Of a stretch of 64,000 nt of DNA, positions 45,801-57,455 are shown piece after piece; positions within the stretch are counted from its first letter, which is position 1; every line of letters starts with the position of its first letter. The stretch is from positions 62,001 to 126,000 of the forward strand of contig MU130714.1 in the NCBI GenBank assembly GCA_015039465.1, given 5' to 3'. A model generated the notes under the pieces. That model did no database searches. It worked only from the letters and a program-made list of their open reading frames with translations, and was not told the DNA's origin. The DNA comes from Phlegmacium glaucopus. Taxonomy: Eukaryota; Basidiomycota; Agaricomycetes; Agaricales; Cortinariaceae. A program made the position numbers and the translations under genes.

Positions 45801-47756
45801 CTTTAACAACAGCAATTTCTGATAAACTTGGAGATAGTCTTTCCGAGCTCCTTCTAGCATCAGATCTTGTATCAGAGCCTCAGAAGAAGGAATATATTCA
45901 GCCAGTTGCCCTTAAACTCAATAAACTTGCCAATATCTTAGGCCTCTTGCCTTACACAAAATCAGGAAGGTTTACAGGAAAAACAAATACAATATCTCTG
46001 GATAAGATTCAGCCAATCACTGTCATTTGTCCTCAAGTTTTTTCCTGCCAAACAGCCATGTGCAATCCACGATCTCTCCTGCAGTCAACAAGGGACCGTG
46101 ATATACCACGAGTTACATTTATCAAGGGGAATGATGTATTCCACAATGTTCAGGTTTTGACTGGACGGTGCCCCACATGCAAAACAGCATATTCTGCTGA
46201 CCATGAACGGTTTCAGACTAATGAAACCACATGGAGCAGAGTTTATATAAATTCTGCAAAACATCTCAAAATTGGCCAAAGTATATGGGTGGACCGTACC
46301 TTCTCCAAATCTATACTTAATAGCATTTACAGTTTTCATGCTTCAGTTTCTGCATTTGCTGAATACTGGAATAACACCTATGGCTTGGTAACTTCATCTC
46401 AGTCAACCAATATTACTCGTCGTCAAGTTTGGCATGCCTTTGTACAGGAATCCCTCCGAATAGTTGCAGATGCATCTGATATGGAGTTAGAGCTTAATGA
46501 TGCTCTCAACATTGAGGAAGTCACTCATGATGCCTTTGAAATTTTGGGAAACCAAGGGTGCATTCAAGCAGCACACCAACATTCATGTTCTGAATGTACT
46601 CAACCATATCGCATTGCATCTGATATTATTGATGATGCATCTTCTGAACACTCCAGCAATATGAATGTTGATTCAAATGCTTCTCCTGTTAAAATGGTTG
46701 TCTTAGATGGAATTGTTATGGGCCCTACAGTAAGTTAATTTATATAATTTATTATTTACTAACATTATTCAAAAATAGCACTGTGCATATGATGACTGTG
46801 TCAATGAACTTTCAAATGCACGTGGTGGTGCATTATGTGCTCACCATAACACTATACTTGGATCACGATGCCGTGTATTTGACTGTCAAAATCAAAGAGT
46901 CAATCCTACTGAGGCTTGTGATGAACATCAACCTATATGGAAGAAGCATTCAGAAAAGCATAGCCAGCAACACTTATCTGGTGTATGACACATGCTTAGG
47001 CAACCTATGGAAAACATGGCATGGCAGATCCAGGATCACCACGATGCTGGACCACATGATCAAGAGGCACCAGAGAATCCACAAGGGCCTCACTACTTTA
47101 GCCCAGCTCAATATTATTGTGTTAAAACAATTTGTGCTCCTTGTGGTGTTGTCATTGCTTGGACCAAATTTGACAAGTCTGAATCACCAACTAATATTCT
47201 AAACTTCTTGGGTTCAGTATATCCCACTCAAGACTCACGACCTCAATATGTTTGCATTGACAAGGCTTGCATGCTCCTTCAGACAGCCAATAGCAATGGT
47301 AGTTGGGATTCTTGGCAGCAAAGTACTCGGTTTATTGTTGACTCTTACCACTACACCAATCATCAGGCTTCTGACATCCTCTGTTGAAAATGGTGTAATC
47401 CTGCACCTACAGATGGAAGTGCACCTAATTTGGTTGTTGTAGCAAGAGATAAGACTAGGAAGCTTTACTATAAAAGAGCTTTTAATACACAGGTATGTTT
47501 TTGTGAGTTAATTTAATTTTTTACTAATCTAGTGTCAAAGGCATGTGAACAATTAAATGCATGGCTTGGTGGTTTTGAGTCTGCCCTCAAACATATGACC
47601 CCTGGAAACTTTAATTGGTTTTTGAACTCTCTGTTATTTCTTCACACACAGTATGTTCTAAAAAAACAAAATATGGACAAAAGCCAGGATGATGAGGATG
47701 AGGCTAGTAGTGGAATAAGTAGTGATGATGGGTGTGATAGTGAAATTGACAATTAA
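42851..47756 (+). pseudogene. CxC5/CxC6 KDZ-associated transposase of element 1, one nonsense codon
   Basis: A spliced gene from ATG 42851 (MPNTRTQSSSNRSG, basic) to TAA 47754-47756. Order: basic N-terminus; ESSGIAVAPPRRS; an Asn/Asp/Arg low-complexity region of about 230 residues (43430-44110); MDDPITPPRPYGSSRTTG; HQLEMANILKIDLDLAKK; FIPMVSGSPTSQQFPD; CxC5 with LTGRCPTCKTAYSADHER (near 46155-46210); HSCSECTQPY; CxC6 with HCAYDDCVNEL, GGALCAHHN and CRVFDCQNQ (from 46781). The likely catalytic region has CAPCGVVIAWTKFDKSES, YVCIDKACML and FIVDSYHYTNH, then CEQLNAWLGGFES in the last exon. TGA at 47385-47387 (LC-stop-KWCNP; the other copy has Ala) removes the last part. Introns have GT-AG borders. 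The DDE assignment is inference. Confidence 0.8.
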
Positions 47757-47845
47757 AGAGTAAATACAAACATGTATTGTTAGCTATAGGAAATTGGACA
47801 CATAAAAATATCATGAGTTAGAGAAATACTAAGATTAATAGCATT

Positions 47846-48260
47846 GAAAGTCCCAGGAATTCCAAGGAATTCCTTGGAAGTCTCTGGAAGTCTCCAGAAT
47901 TCCTTGGAGATTTCTGGAATTCCTTGGAATTATTTGGAAACATCTTGGAAACATGTGGAATTCCTTGGAATCCTTTGGAAACATTTGGAAACATCTTGGA
48001 AATGATTGGAATTCCTTGGAATTCCTTGGAATCCTTTGGAAACATTTGGAAACATCTTGGAAATGATTGGAATTCCTTGGAATTCCTTGGAAACATCTGG
48101 AAACATCTTGGAAACATTTGGAATTCCTTGGAAACATCTTGGAAACATTTGGAAACATTTGGAAACATTTGGAATTCCTAGGAATTCCGAGGATTCCAAA
48201 GGATTCCAAATGTTTCCAAATGTTTCCAAAGGATTCCAAGGAATTCCAATTGGAAAGGGT
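47846..48260. repeat. Right subterminal GGAATTCC array of element 1
   Basis: Units alternate TTGGAATTCC with TTGGAAACAT. The array ends with CCAATTGG next to the GGGTGGGGG terminus. Open frames here (METFGNIWNS repeats) are artefacts. Confidence 0.9.
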
Positions 48261-48279
48261 GGGGGACCGTAAAGTATTG

Positions 48280-49055
48280 GAGCCGCCCCTCAACGCACTA
48301 TGCCACTCTCTACGAACCTCTGCTTGATAGATCAGGAGGGTATTATCCCCGCCTGGGATGAGCCTAACCCGATGGCTGTCTAGCTCCAGGAAAAAGGTTC
48401 CTAGGGCCAGAATGTGCGAGTGGGGCCATCCCTCCTTCGTCATGTGCTGCAGTAGACTCGTCTTGGCAATCGACATTTGCTTCCACGTCAATTCTTCGTC
48501 TTGAAGAGCCTTGGAGGACGGTTTGTGAGCCGCTATAGGCCTGAGTAACATCTGATCCTCGTGTTGAGTGAATGTAAACGCTTCACTTGGGATGGATCTC
48601 TCATGTCGGAACGCTTTGTCACAGCCTTCTGCTGTGAAATAATACAATTCCACGTACTCCAGCGCTTTAAGTTTGTTGAGAGCAAAGGCCGAGGGCCTAG
48701 GGATGACCATATTTTTGACGAGTTTATTGGGAATGAAATCCTTTAGCTTGGGTTTCTTCTTCTCTTTCTCTAGGGTGTCTGCCTCTGCCTGCTTCTGTAT
48801 TAATGCTTGCTGAGCAAGCTCCTCCGCATCTCTTTCTTGTCTAGCTTGCTCGTCTGCGACGACATCTTCTTCCTGTTGGGCGACCCAAGCCGCTACTCGA
48901 ACATCGTGGTCAAGAGTCCACGCATTATTAAACTGCTGAATGACAGCCGCCAGAGGATTCAAAGCACTGACTAGTGGATTGAATATGAGTAGGAAGGCTG
49001 GGGAATTAAAGTCTGGGGATAGCTCCAGATTCGGGTCTTCAGTTATACGGGGCAT
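48280..49055 (-). pseudogene. Ngaro gag, 5' part, cut by the transposon
   Basis: Starts at 49055 (MPRITEDPNLELSPDFNS) with a coiled coil (DEQARQERDAEELAQQAL). It continues KKKPKLKDFIPNKLV, YVELYYFTAEGCDKAFRH and YQAEVRREWHSALRGG, where the transposon end is met at 48279. Across a single 8-bp target copy it joins in frame with SEEEAFDISV at 42147. The YYFTAEGC segment matches the gag-like proteins of basidiomycete Ngaro elements. Confidence 0.75.
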
Positions 49056-49290
49056 GGGAAACTCGAAAGAATTTTGAAAAAGGTTCTAACGAAAGTACTT
49101 CTTTTGTCTTTAAGAAAAGGTCTATAAAATAAACAAGCGAAGGACGACTCGGACTGGCTCTAGCAGTTCTAAGAGTATGACAGTCGAGAAGAAAGAGAAA
49201 GCTAGGAGCGTGAGAATTCCGACTGCCATCACTTATACGAAGACTACACCCTTTCCCTTTTCTCGTGCCTCGTTGCGTACTAGGCTCAAA

Positions 49291-49550
49291 AGTCCCCCAC
49301 ATACTCCACCAGACTCCAGTGGACTCCACATAATCCACCAGACTCCACCCGGACTCCACTGGAGTCTGGTATGTCACATCCTGTCACATACTGGACTCCA
49401 GTGGAGTCTGGGTGGAGTCTGGTGGACTATGTGGGGTCCACTGGAGTCTAGCAGAGTCCATTGGAGTCCAGTGGAGTCTTGTGGAGTCCAGTGGACTCTG
49501 GCAGAGTCTGGCAGAGTCTGATGGAGTCTGATGGAGTCTGGCAGACTCTA
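49291..49550. repeat. Left AGTCCACTGG array of element 2
   Basis: Tandem short words (CCAGTGGACT, GGAGTCTGGTGGA, GCAGAGTCTG), many self-complementary, between the terminus and the 3' end of the transposase gene. Confidence 0.85.
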
Positions 49551-52500
49551 TTTCATTTATGCTGGAATACCATCAAAATTGGGCCTTTACATTGTTATAT
49601 GTGATCAACTAGAAAAGAAGTTTTTACAAAGAATATCTAAACATCACCACCATCACCACCAACATCATCTGCATCATCATTGTCTTCAGGCTCTTCTACT
49701 ACCAGTCTTGATGCTTTCTCCTGCTTATTTAGAACATATTGAGTTTGAAGGAAAAGCATGGTATGCAAGAACCAATTGAACTTTCCAGGAGTCATCCATT
49801 TAAGAATTGACTCAAAACCTCCAATCCACCCATTTAATTGTTCACAAACCTATTAAGTCAAGTTAGTTTCAAAATATTCAATTAAAAGTAAAAACTCACC
49901 TGTGTGTTAAATGCTCTTTGCATCTGAAGCACACCATGCCTATCTTTAACAAATTTCACCAAGTTAGGAGCTGATCCATCCAATGGTGAAGGGTTACAGT
50001 ATTTGGCACATAGAGCATCTGCAGCTTTGTGGTTGGTATAATGGTAGGAGTCAACAATAAAACAAGTTGTCTTCTTCCATTCTTCCCAGGATCCATTGGC
50101 AATGCTGGTCCACAGAACTAGGCATGCTTTATCAATGCAGACATATGAAGGTTGAGATTCAGTAGTGGGATAAATGGTCCTGAGGAAATTAAGGATCTTG
50201 GTAGGAGATTCAGATTTGTCAAACTTTGTCCATGCAATTACCACACCACAAGGAGCAACAATAGTTTCAACACAATAATAGTGAGCAGGGCTGAAATAAT
50301 GGGTAAGGACATGATCTGGGGTCTCTTCATCATGAGGTTGGTGTGGGTGATTCTGCTGATATTGCCAAGGCTGGAGTTCCTGAGGTCGTTGAAGCATTCT
50401 TCGCACTCCCATGAGATGATCATGAGTATGTGTTAGCTTATGCTTCTCCCACAAGTCTTGGTGAATTCCACAAGCCTCTGTATGCTGAATTTTAGAGTTT
50501 GGGCAATCACGAACACAGCATTGATTGCCTAAGACAATTTCATGATGTGGACAGAGGGAGCCCCCACGTGCATTAGCCAATGCAGCTTTACAGTCATCAA
50601 ATGCACAATGCTATACTTCATGTATTAGTAATGTATTTAATTATAATTTTAGACTTACTGTAGGTCCCATAACAATTCCATCAAGTACAACCATCTTAAC
50701 TGGAGCCTCATCAACATCCATATCATCCATGGAGGCAGCTGTTGGATTGACATTATGTTTGTAGGGATGGGAGCACTCTGAACATGAATGATGAGTGGCA
50801 GCATGAATGGTTCCATTATGACCAAGGATATCAAATGCCTTTCCAGCAACCTCAGATATTGGTAGATTGTCAAGTAGTTCAAAGGAGTGAGATGATGCAG
50901 CTGCAATGGTTCGAATGGATTCCTGAACAAAGGCCTGCCAAACATGTCGCAATGTGATGGTGGTGGTGGTGGATCCAAAGCTGTTATTCCAAAACTGGGT
51001 ATATGCTTGGCTAGAGGCATGGAAGCTGAACATTCCATTCATAACAGCCTTGGAGAAGGAACAGTCAACCCAAAGATTGTGGCCTAATTTGAGATATCGA
51101 GCATTATTGGTGTAGAGTCGCTTCCAGGTGGTATCATCAGGATCAAGAAAACGCTCACGATCAGCAGCATAACGAGTGTCACATGTTGGACATCTGCCAG
51201 TCAAGACAGGGACTTCATCATGAATAGTAGTGCCAATAATAAGTTTGGTGTGGGGTATATCACGATCTCTGGTGAATTGGAGGAGTGAGCGGGGATTACA
51301 GGTAGCTGTTGTGCAGGTAAAGGTTGATGGACAAAGAAGATGGATAGCTTTGATTCAATTATGGGATATGGGTTGAACACGCTTGGATTTAAATTGATTA
51401 GACTTTGTGTATGGCAACAGTTTGAGTTTCTGAGCCATAGCATCAAGTTTGTAACCAAGAATCCTATTGTGATCATCTTTTGGTTCAGATTCTAGAAACA
51501 AATGAGATGCTGTTTCTTCATCAAGTTGGTCAAAAAGAGCAGTAACCAAAGCGCTCATCCAGCCAGTATGTTTGGTGATCTTTTCTGAAGGGTATATCTG
51601 CTGTTGTTGGCGAGAATGGAGATTAAGTAAATCAGTATTTTCTGTTGAAGAAAATAGCAAAAAAAGGACAGTTGCTAGGGAGATGTCGGAGTGAAAAGTG
51701 GAAGATATGAAGTGACTGAAGGATCGAAATGAGATGTTGGGAAAGTCATGCTGAGATGCATAGACTGGAGGTATGAGAGCCATCCAAAAGAGTAGCTGAA
51801 CAATAGATGGCAGCTGGGTGATGGATAAAAGACATATCCAAATTGCTTCAAAACTGGAATTGTTTTAAAACAAATAGCTAAGATTTATTTTACATAATCC
51901 TGCTCACTGTTTACGACCACCAGCAGACTTCTTATGTGTTTTGGTTTTTTTCTGAGGTGAAGAGCTTGAAGATTCTTCAATGGTTACCTTCTTCTTCTTC
52001 CCCTTCTGATCATTCTGAGCTTCCTCATTCTTCCCAGCAAACCACTTCTCCAGGTCCTTGAGTGTATACATTGGTTTATAAAACCCCCAAAGGTTAGTGG
52101 TTGCATTTGCATCAGAATTGGATTGTTCAAGCCACTCTACCATGTCGGGGTAAAGTTTGACATGCTGGAGAACCTTGGATTGTTCATAGAAAGTTGATCT
52201 TCCACCATAAACTGATATGATTTCACTGTCGACAGGTTTTTTGGAGCCGAATACCCAGTCAACATCACCAACCTTAGAGATGGCTTTGGTGATAGTCACA
52301 TATTGCTTCCAGATGGTTTCAATGGAAGAACAAGAGCCCTTGGTACCAACTAGACCCTGGTCCATATCAAGAGCAGTCATGATTTTGAGTTGGCAAGGAG
52401 ATATAGAGCTGTCATGAGGAATAGATGGGATAAAGATAGGAGTGTGAACAGTGGAAGCCCTAGAAGCAGTTGAAGGAACATAATGCGACCCAGTAACAGG

Positions 52501-52567
52501 ACCATTGTATGAACTCTGTATATTATTTATATTAAATCCTGGAATATAAATTCAGAATTTGAACTTA

Positions 52568-53450
52568 NNNNNNNNNNNNNNNNNNNNNNNNNNNNNNNNN
52601 NNNNNNNNNNNNNNNNNNNNNNNNNNNNNNNNNNNNNNNNNNNNNNNNNNNNNNNNNNNNNNNNNNNNNNNNNNNNNNNNNNNNNNNNNNNNNNNNNNNN
52701 NNNNNNNNNNNNNNNNNNNNNNNNNNNNNNNNNNNNNNNNNNNNNNNNNNNNNNNNNNNNNNNNNNNNNNNNNNNNNNNNNNNNNNNNNNNNNNNNNNNN
52801 NNNNNNNNNNNNNNNNNNNNNNNNNNNNNNNNNNNNNNNNNNNNNNNNNNNNNNNNNNNNNNNNNNNNNNNNNNNNNNNNNNNNNNNNNNNNNNNNNNNN
52901 NNNNNNNNNNNNNNNNNNNNNNNNNNNNNNNNNNNNNNNNNNNNNNNNNNNNNNNNNNNNNNNNNNNNNNNNNNNNNNNNNNNNNNNNNNNNNNNNNNNN
53001 NNNNNNNNNNNNNNNNNNNNNNNNNNNNNNNNNNNNNNNNNNNNNNNNNNNNNNNNNNNNNNNNNNNNNNNNNNNNNNNNNNNNNNNNNNNNNNNNNNNN
53101 NNNNNNNNNNNNNNNNNNNNNNNNNNNNNNNNNNNNNNNNNNNNNNNNNNNNNNNNNNNNNNNNNNNNNNNNNNNNNNNNNNNNNNNNNNNNNNNNNNNN
53201 NNNNNNNNNNNNNNNNNNNNNNNNNNNNNNNNNNNNNNNNNNNNNNNNNNNNNNNNNNNNNNNNNNNNNNNNNNNNNNNNNNNNNNNNNNNNNNNNNNNN
53301 NNNNNNNNNNNNNNNNNNNNNNNNNNNNNNNNNNNNNNNNNNNNNNNNNNNNNNNNNNNNNNNNNNNNNNNNNNNNNNNNNNNNNNNNNNNNNNNNNNNN
53401 NNNNNNNNNNNNNNNNNNNNNNNNNNNNNNNNNNNNNNNNNNNNNNNNNN
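52568..53450. other. Assembly gap (883 N)
   Basis: The sequence is unknown. It lies inside element 2 between transposase exons. Frames drawn across it are meaningless. Confidence 0.95.
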
Positions 53451-53715
53451 TAAGATAAAAGTCGCATGGAGAATAACTGGTAGCTAGGTAACAGTAAAAT
53501 GATGCGAACATGATTTTGGCACGGTGAGGGGATGCATAAAAGTAGGAATGATAGGAAATCAAAAGAAGCGAAGTGATGCGCAGCATGGGCGACTTTTAGG
53601 AAAATAGGTAATGATGAAGATGGTGAACAGGGTGGAAAGGGCGATGTAGCAACAAGAGGGGTGATGTAGGACTGAAAGGTGTGACATAGTGACAAGGGCA
53701 ATGTGGCAATGAGAG

Positions 53716-53968
53716 GGGCGATATGGCGACTAGAGGGGCGACATGGCGACTAGAGGGGCGACGTAGCGATGAGAGGGGCGACGTAGCGATGAGAGGGGCG
53801 ACGTAGCGATGAGAGGGGCGACGTAGCGATGAGAGGGGCGACGTAGCGACTAGAGGGGTGACGTAGCGACTAGAGGGGCGACGTAGCGACTAGAGGGGCG
53901 ACGTAGCGATGAGAGGGGCGACGTAGCGATGAGAGGGGCGACGTAGCGATGAGAGGGGCGACATGGCG
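53716..53968. repeat. 20-bp minisatellite
   Basis: About a dozen units of GACGTAGCGATGAGAGGGGC, with variants GACGTAGCGACTAGAGGGGC and GACATGGCGACTAGAGGGGC. The collapsed or unassembled neighbour is probably the reason for the nearby gap. Confidence 0.9.
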
Positions 53969-54093
53969 ACAAAAGGGCAATTCCAGTTGGTAGAGCATAG
54001 CCATGTTCATCACCGTGCGGAGTCCAAGCTGTCCGCACAAAATTTACACCCTAAACCTTAAAATTTAAAACTTTTGTAATATATATATATACC

Positions 54094-54146
54094 TATCCTA
54101 ATTCTAACCCTAACCTTAACACTAACTTTAACCCAACCCTAACCAA
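54094..54146. repeat. Degenerate telomere-like CCCTAA stretch
   Basis: TAACCCTAACCTTAACAC and TAACCCAACCCTAACCAA resemble fungal telomeric CCCTAA repeats but are interrupted and internal to the inserted element. Confidence 0.6.
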
Positions 54147-55243
54147 TTCCTGTGCGGAATGCTAAGAGTCCGGACAGACAGCTCGGACAGCTCGGACTCT
54201 GCATGGACTCCGCGTGGAGTAGGTGGGGGAGTGTAAAGTACAGAATATATGTGATACTTTTGATCTAAAATTTTGTTTGACTTAATATAAATGAATAAAA
54301 GTTTAAAAAAATACCCACCTTGAATAATAGAAAATTTACGAGCAACCGTGTTCAGGATTGGGACTATGTTTTCTATCACATTTACCAGGACAACTAACTC
54401 AGAATCACCTTATAAGAATTCAAAGTTTATGTGACCAGGATACTGATCTGTCAAGTAAAGATAGACTTCACCCTTGACCGGGCCTTCGAGTTCAAGGTTG
54501 GTGATCGTGAAATCAGCATGATTAGGGAAATTACCACGTGCATGACCACAAAGGATACCCCCAGAGGTTCGTGATGAACCCATGAGAGGTTGAATAGGTG
54601 AAGACATATGAACATCTACAAAATAATTTTAATATCATGAAATATTCTAAGTAACATGCTTACCAGTGATTCCATCATGGGCAGCAGGAATTACTACATC
54701 ATTCAAGGCAGGGGCTGCCACATCATTCTTTGAGGCAGAGGGGGCAGTGGCAGTGGCAGCTGTGTTGTTGTTGGAGGCAGAGGTGGTAGCAGAGGTTGCT
54801 GCATTGTTGTTGGAGGCAGAGGGGGCAGTGGCAGTGGCAGCTGTGTTGTTGTTGGAGGCAGAGGTGGTAGCGGAGGTTGCTGCATTGTTGTTCGAGGCAG
54901 AGGGGGCAGCTGTGGAAGTGGCTGTGTTGTTGTTCAGGGCAGAGGGGGCAGCTGTGGAAGTGGCTGTGTCATTGTTCAAGGTAGAGGGGGCAGCTGTGGA
55001 AGTGGCTGTGTCATTGTTCAAGGCAGAGGGGGCGGCCGTGGAAGCGGCCACATTGTTGTTCGAGGCAGAGGGGGCAGCCATGTTGCTGTTCGAGGCAGAG
55101 GGGGCAGTGGTGGGGGCAGCCGCATTGCTGTTGGTGATGGCGGTGGCCACATCTCCTGTGTCGTTGTCTACCCCGTCATTGTTGTCTGTGTCATCACCTA
55201 CATGCGCCGTTATAAAATCGTCGTTTGTGTTGTTATAAAACAC

Positions 55244-56573
55244 CAACCAGAGGGAACTGGACCAGACTTTAGGTCAGAATATCCCCCTGTGTTCGTTTAG
55301 GGAAGGTATAACCAGAGACTAGTAAGCACACTTGGTTAAGAGAGAGTAGAGGAGGATGAGGATGAATATGAAAGGTGACTGAGGGAGAGGACAGGATAAG
55401 GACTGAAAAAGCGAACTCAGAGGGGTTAAGGAAGAGGATGAGGAAGAATAAGAGGGAGTCTTCAGCAAGACTATAGTAATTGACAGTGGGGATAGATTGA
55501 CAGTTAAAGGCAGAAAAAGCGAACTTGAGGAAGGAATTCACTGGAATTCCACTGAGATGATGAATGTTGGGAGTAAGAATGAATTGAACTGAACTACCTA
55601 TCCTGGTACAAAAGAGCAGTATTTATACCCTAAGGATGAGGCTATGTAAAACAATAAAAAGAAAGAAGTACGCGCTGTCAAAGGAAGAATGATGAAGAGA
55701 GGACAGCTGCGAGAAGAAAAGAACAATGGAAAAGAAAAAGGAACAATAAAAAAATCTGTAAAGTGTCAAAGTGCGAGAGAAAAGAAGAGAAGGCAGTGTA
55801 CATAGTCCAATAGCAAAAATATATCGACTCCATAGGCGTGTGGTCATGTCAAAAATGTGAAAGGTCCTGAGTCAACACTTGAAAGGCGCAGCCTTGTTCC
55901 CGAGAAAAATACTACTTGCCCATGATCCCATGTCGCGCAGCCTTGATAACACTTGACACACTGCGAGAATAATCCTCTGCTGCTGATTCATCTGCAATTC
56001 CTGCTTAGTCGTGATCCTCCTGGACTTCCTAAATTGTCATAAAGAGGGTGGGAAGGCTTCAGGTACCGCGTGAATGATGGTTTTGGCAGTGAATGATAAG
56101 ATAAGAGGTAGATGAGTGAGGATAGGGGACTGAGTGAGATCCAGGAGCGAGGGATGGCAAGATAGATGGCTGAGGGGAAGACTTGTGGGTCCATAGCCAC
56201 AACAACAATGACAAAGCCTTGTACATAATGGGAGATGTAGTTGATGCGTCCATAAAGGGGCCGTTCTTGAAATGATGGACCAAAGATACGATCAAACGCG
56301 AGCTGATGACCGATGCAAATAGTAGATGGATCGCTTTGCTGGATCACTAGCCAAGGAACAAATGGATGGTATATGCTTAGGAGCATGTCAATAGTGAAAA
56401 CGATGGAGAGCATAGTGTGAGACATTGAGAGTATGATGAGCGATGGGGATGTTATTGTTGAACGAATGATTTTGTTGACCAGGAACACGATTCAGGGCTG
56501 CTTCCAAAATAGGTAAGTGAATTTGAAGTCCGCTTATTTTCAAGATGGCGACTTTTGGGCTTTCTTCTCACGC
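55244..56573. other. Probable insertion in element 2, type unknown
   Basis: About 1.3 kb separates two low-complexity coding exons that are contiguous in element 1. ACCAA occurs at both putative junctions (about 55239 and 56569). The minus-strand frame at 55988-56488 contains no domain I recognise. No terminal repeats were resolved. Confidence 0.4.
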
Positions 56574-57455
56574 TACCAATCAGTATTGGTGCGCGATACC
56601 GTTATTGTGGCCTATGTGGTTATTGTCATCGTCTACATGGTCGTCATGGTCATCTATGTCGTGGTCGTCTTCATCTGTGTTGCTAGCCATGTTGCTATCC
56701 ATGTTACTATCTGTGTCGCTATCTGTATCGTCGTCATCGCAGTCGTTGCTGTCCTCATGCCCAACCCTATGTTTGATTCGCTGGCGGGTGGATCCTCAGA
56801 TGGCTGGGGGCCCGGCTGCAGTGGCAGAGCAAGTGCGTTGAGGTGGGGCAACGGATGTGCCATCGTCCTTGAGCTTGCGCTCGGTCCTAGGTATGTCGTC
56901 AGATGGGAGGGCCAAGGCGTATGGGACTGCCCACTTACCTTGGGAGTTGGCGGTTACTAGCCCCAAGGGCAGCTACCTCTGCATTTTTGGCAGTGGAAGT
57001 TTTCCTGTAGTTGTAGATTAGTCAATTAATAACAAAAGAACAAAAGAAAAGAAAAAATAAATAAAACTTTGGCACTGACGCACCTGCCAGCCTTCTTGGC
57101 TCATCTAGCAGACTTCCCGGCCCTGCGTTTGTTGTTGACCTTGCCTGATTTGTTGTCAACCTTGCCTGATTTGTTGTCGTTGATGTGGCGGGTCTTGCGT
57201 CTTTTTGGGCGTTTGTTGGGGTCCAATTCCCCATGTTTGCATGTTGTCTGTTGGGTGTTAGACCCACGGGTGATTGGGCCGTGGTTGGTATTGTTGCAGT
57301 TGTGCAATCGTGTGGTTTGAGGTGCCATGGGTGGTGGTTGGAACAAAAGTGGGCAGAGGGTTGGATATTGAAACCCAGCCAGGGATGACTGATAAGGAAA
57401 TAGGGCCAGCCAGTCTATATAATGTACTTACTTTCTTGAAAAAACAATGGTCGTA

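Larger units (their letters stand above)
42148..48279 (+). mobile_element. Complete CxC5/CxC6 transposon (element 1), TSD GAGCCGCC
   Basis: A 6132-bp element. Left end GAGGTCTTTACGG then TCCCCCACCC; right end GGGTGGGGGACCG then TAAAGTATTG. The 8-bp direct repeat GAGCCGCC lies at 42140-42147 and 48280-48287, and its removal restores the Ngaro gag frame. Both ends carry arrays of TTGGAATTCC words, a tRNA-like unit lies inside the left array, and one spliced transposase gene fills the interior. Its ends match the foldback element at 11055-12364. Confidence 0.9.
37613..49290 (-). mobile_element. Ngaro-type tyrosine-recombinase retrotransposon, interrupted
   Basis: The minus-strand order gag, RT-RNase H, tyrosine recombinase is diagnostic of the Ngaro/DIRS order. 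gag starts at 49055 and is split by the transposon at 42148-48279. A hairpin AAAAGCC-GAA-GGCTTTT lies at about 37740-37757, in the 3' terminal region. The split direct repeats expected of Ngaro could not be aligned by eye, so both boundaries are approximate. The left edge meets the gypsy fragment ending at 37612, and the right edge meets the second CxC5/CxC6 element. Confidence 0.75.
53451..54236. mobile_element. Right part of an element inserted in element 2, sharing the CCCCCAC terminus
   Basis: It ends GGTGGGGGAGTG then TAAAGTACAG, like the other CCCCCAC-family right ends, with short self-complementary words just inside (GGACAGCTCGGACTC, GACTCCGCGTGGAGT). It interrupts the transposase between exons at 52540 and 54300. 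The left end lies in the gap or was lost. It carries a 20-bp minisatellite and a telomere-like stretch. Confidence 0.5.
49637..57328 (-). pseudogene. CxC5/CxC6 KDZ-associated transposase of element 2, broken by insertions
   Basis: Starts at 57328 (MAPQTTRLHNCNNTNH, basic). An acidic Asp/His/Asn-rich exon follows at about 56940-56575 (DGTSVAPPQR, then DSDTDSNMDSNM). Ala/Ser/Asn repeats lie at 55246-54660, then MSSPIQPLMGSSRTSGG at 54607 and FGSKKPVDSEIISVYGG at 52240. After an intron comes MALIPPVYASQHDFPN (51783). CxC5 is LTGRCPTCDTRYAADRER (51200-51150), CxC6 is DCKAALANARGGSLCPHH and DCPNSKIQHTEAC (50610-50480), then CGVVIAWTKFDKSESP, YVCIDKACLVL, FIVDSYHYTNH and CEQLNGWIGGFES. Stop TAG at 49637-49639. 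Breaks: an in-frame TGA after PISHN (51355-51357), an insertion with gap (52568-54236) and another at about 55244-56573. Confidence 0.75.

Noticed and set aside
47818..48327. Frames such as METFGNIWNS repeats near 48 kb and 42.2-42.6 kb
   Set aside because: They are produced by the GGAATTCC/GGAAACAT arrays and are continuous in several frames at once.
52552..53701. Very long frames crossing the 883-N gap
   Set aside because: They are open only because N codons are not counted as stops.
54094..54146. Chromosome end at the CCCTAA-like tract
   Set aside because: The tract is short, degenerate and flanked on both sides by element sequence.
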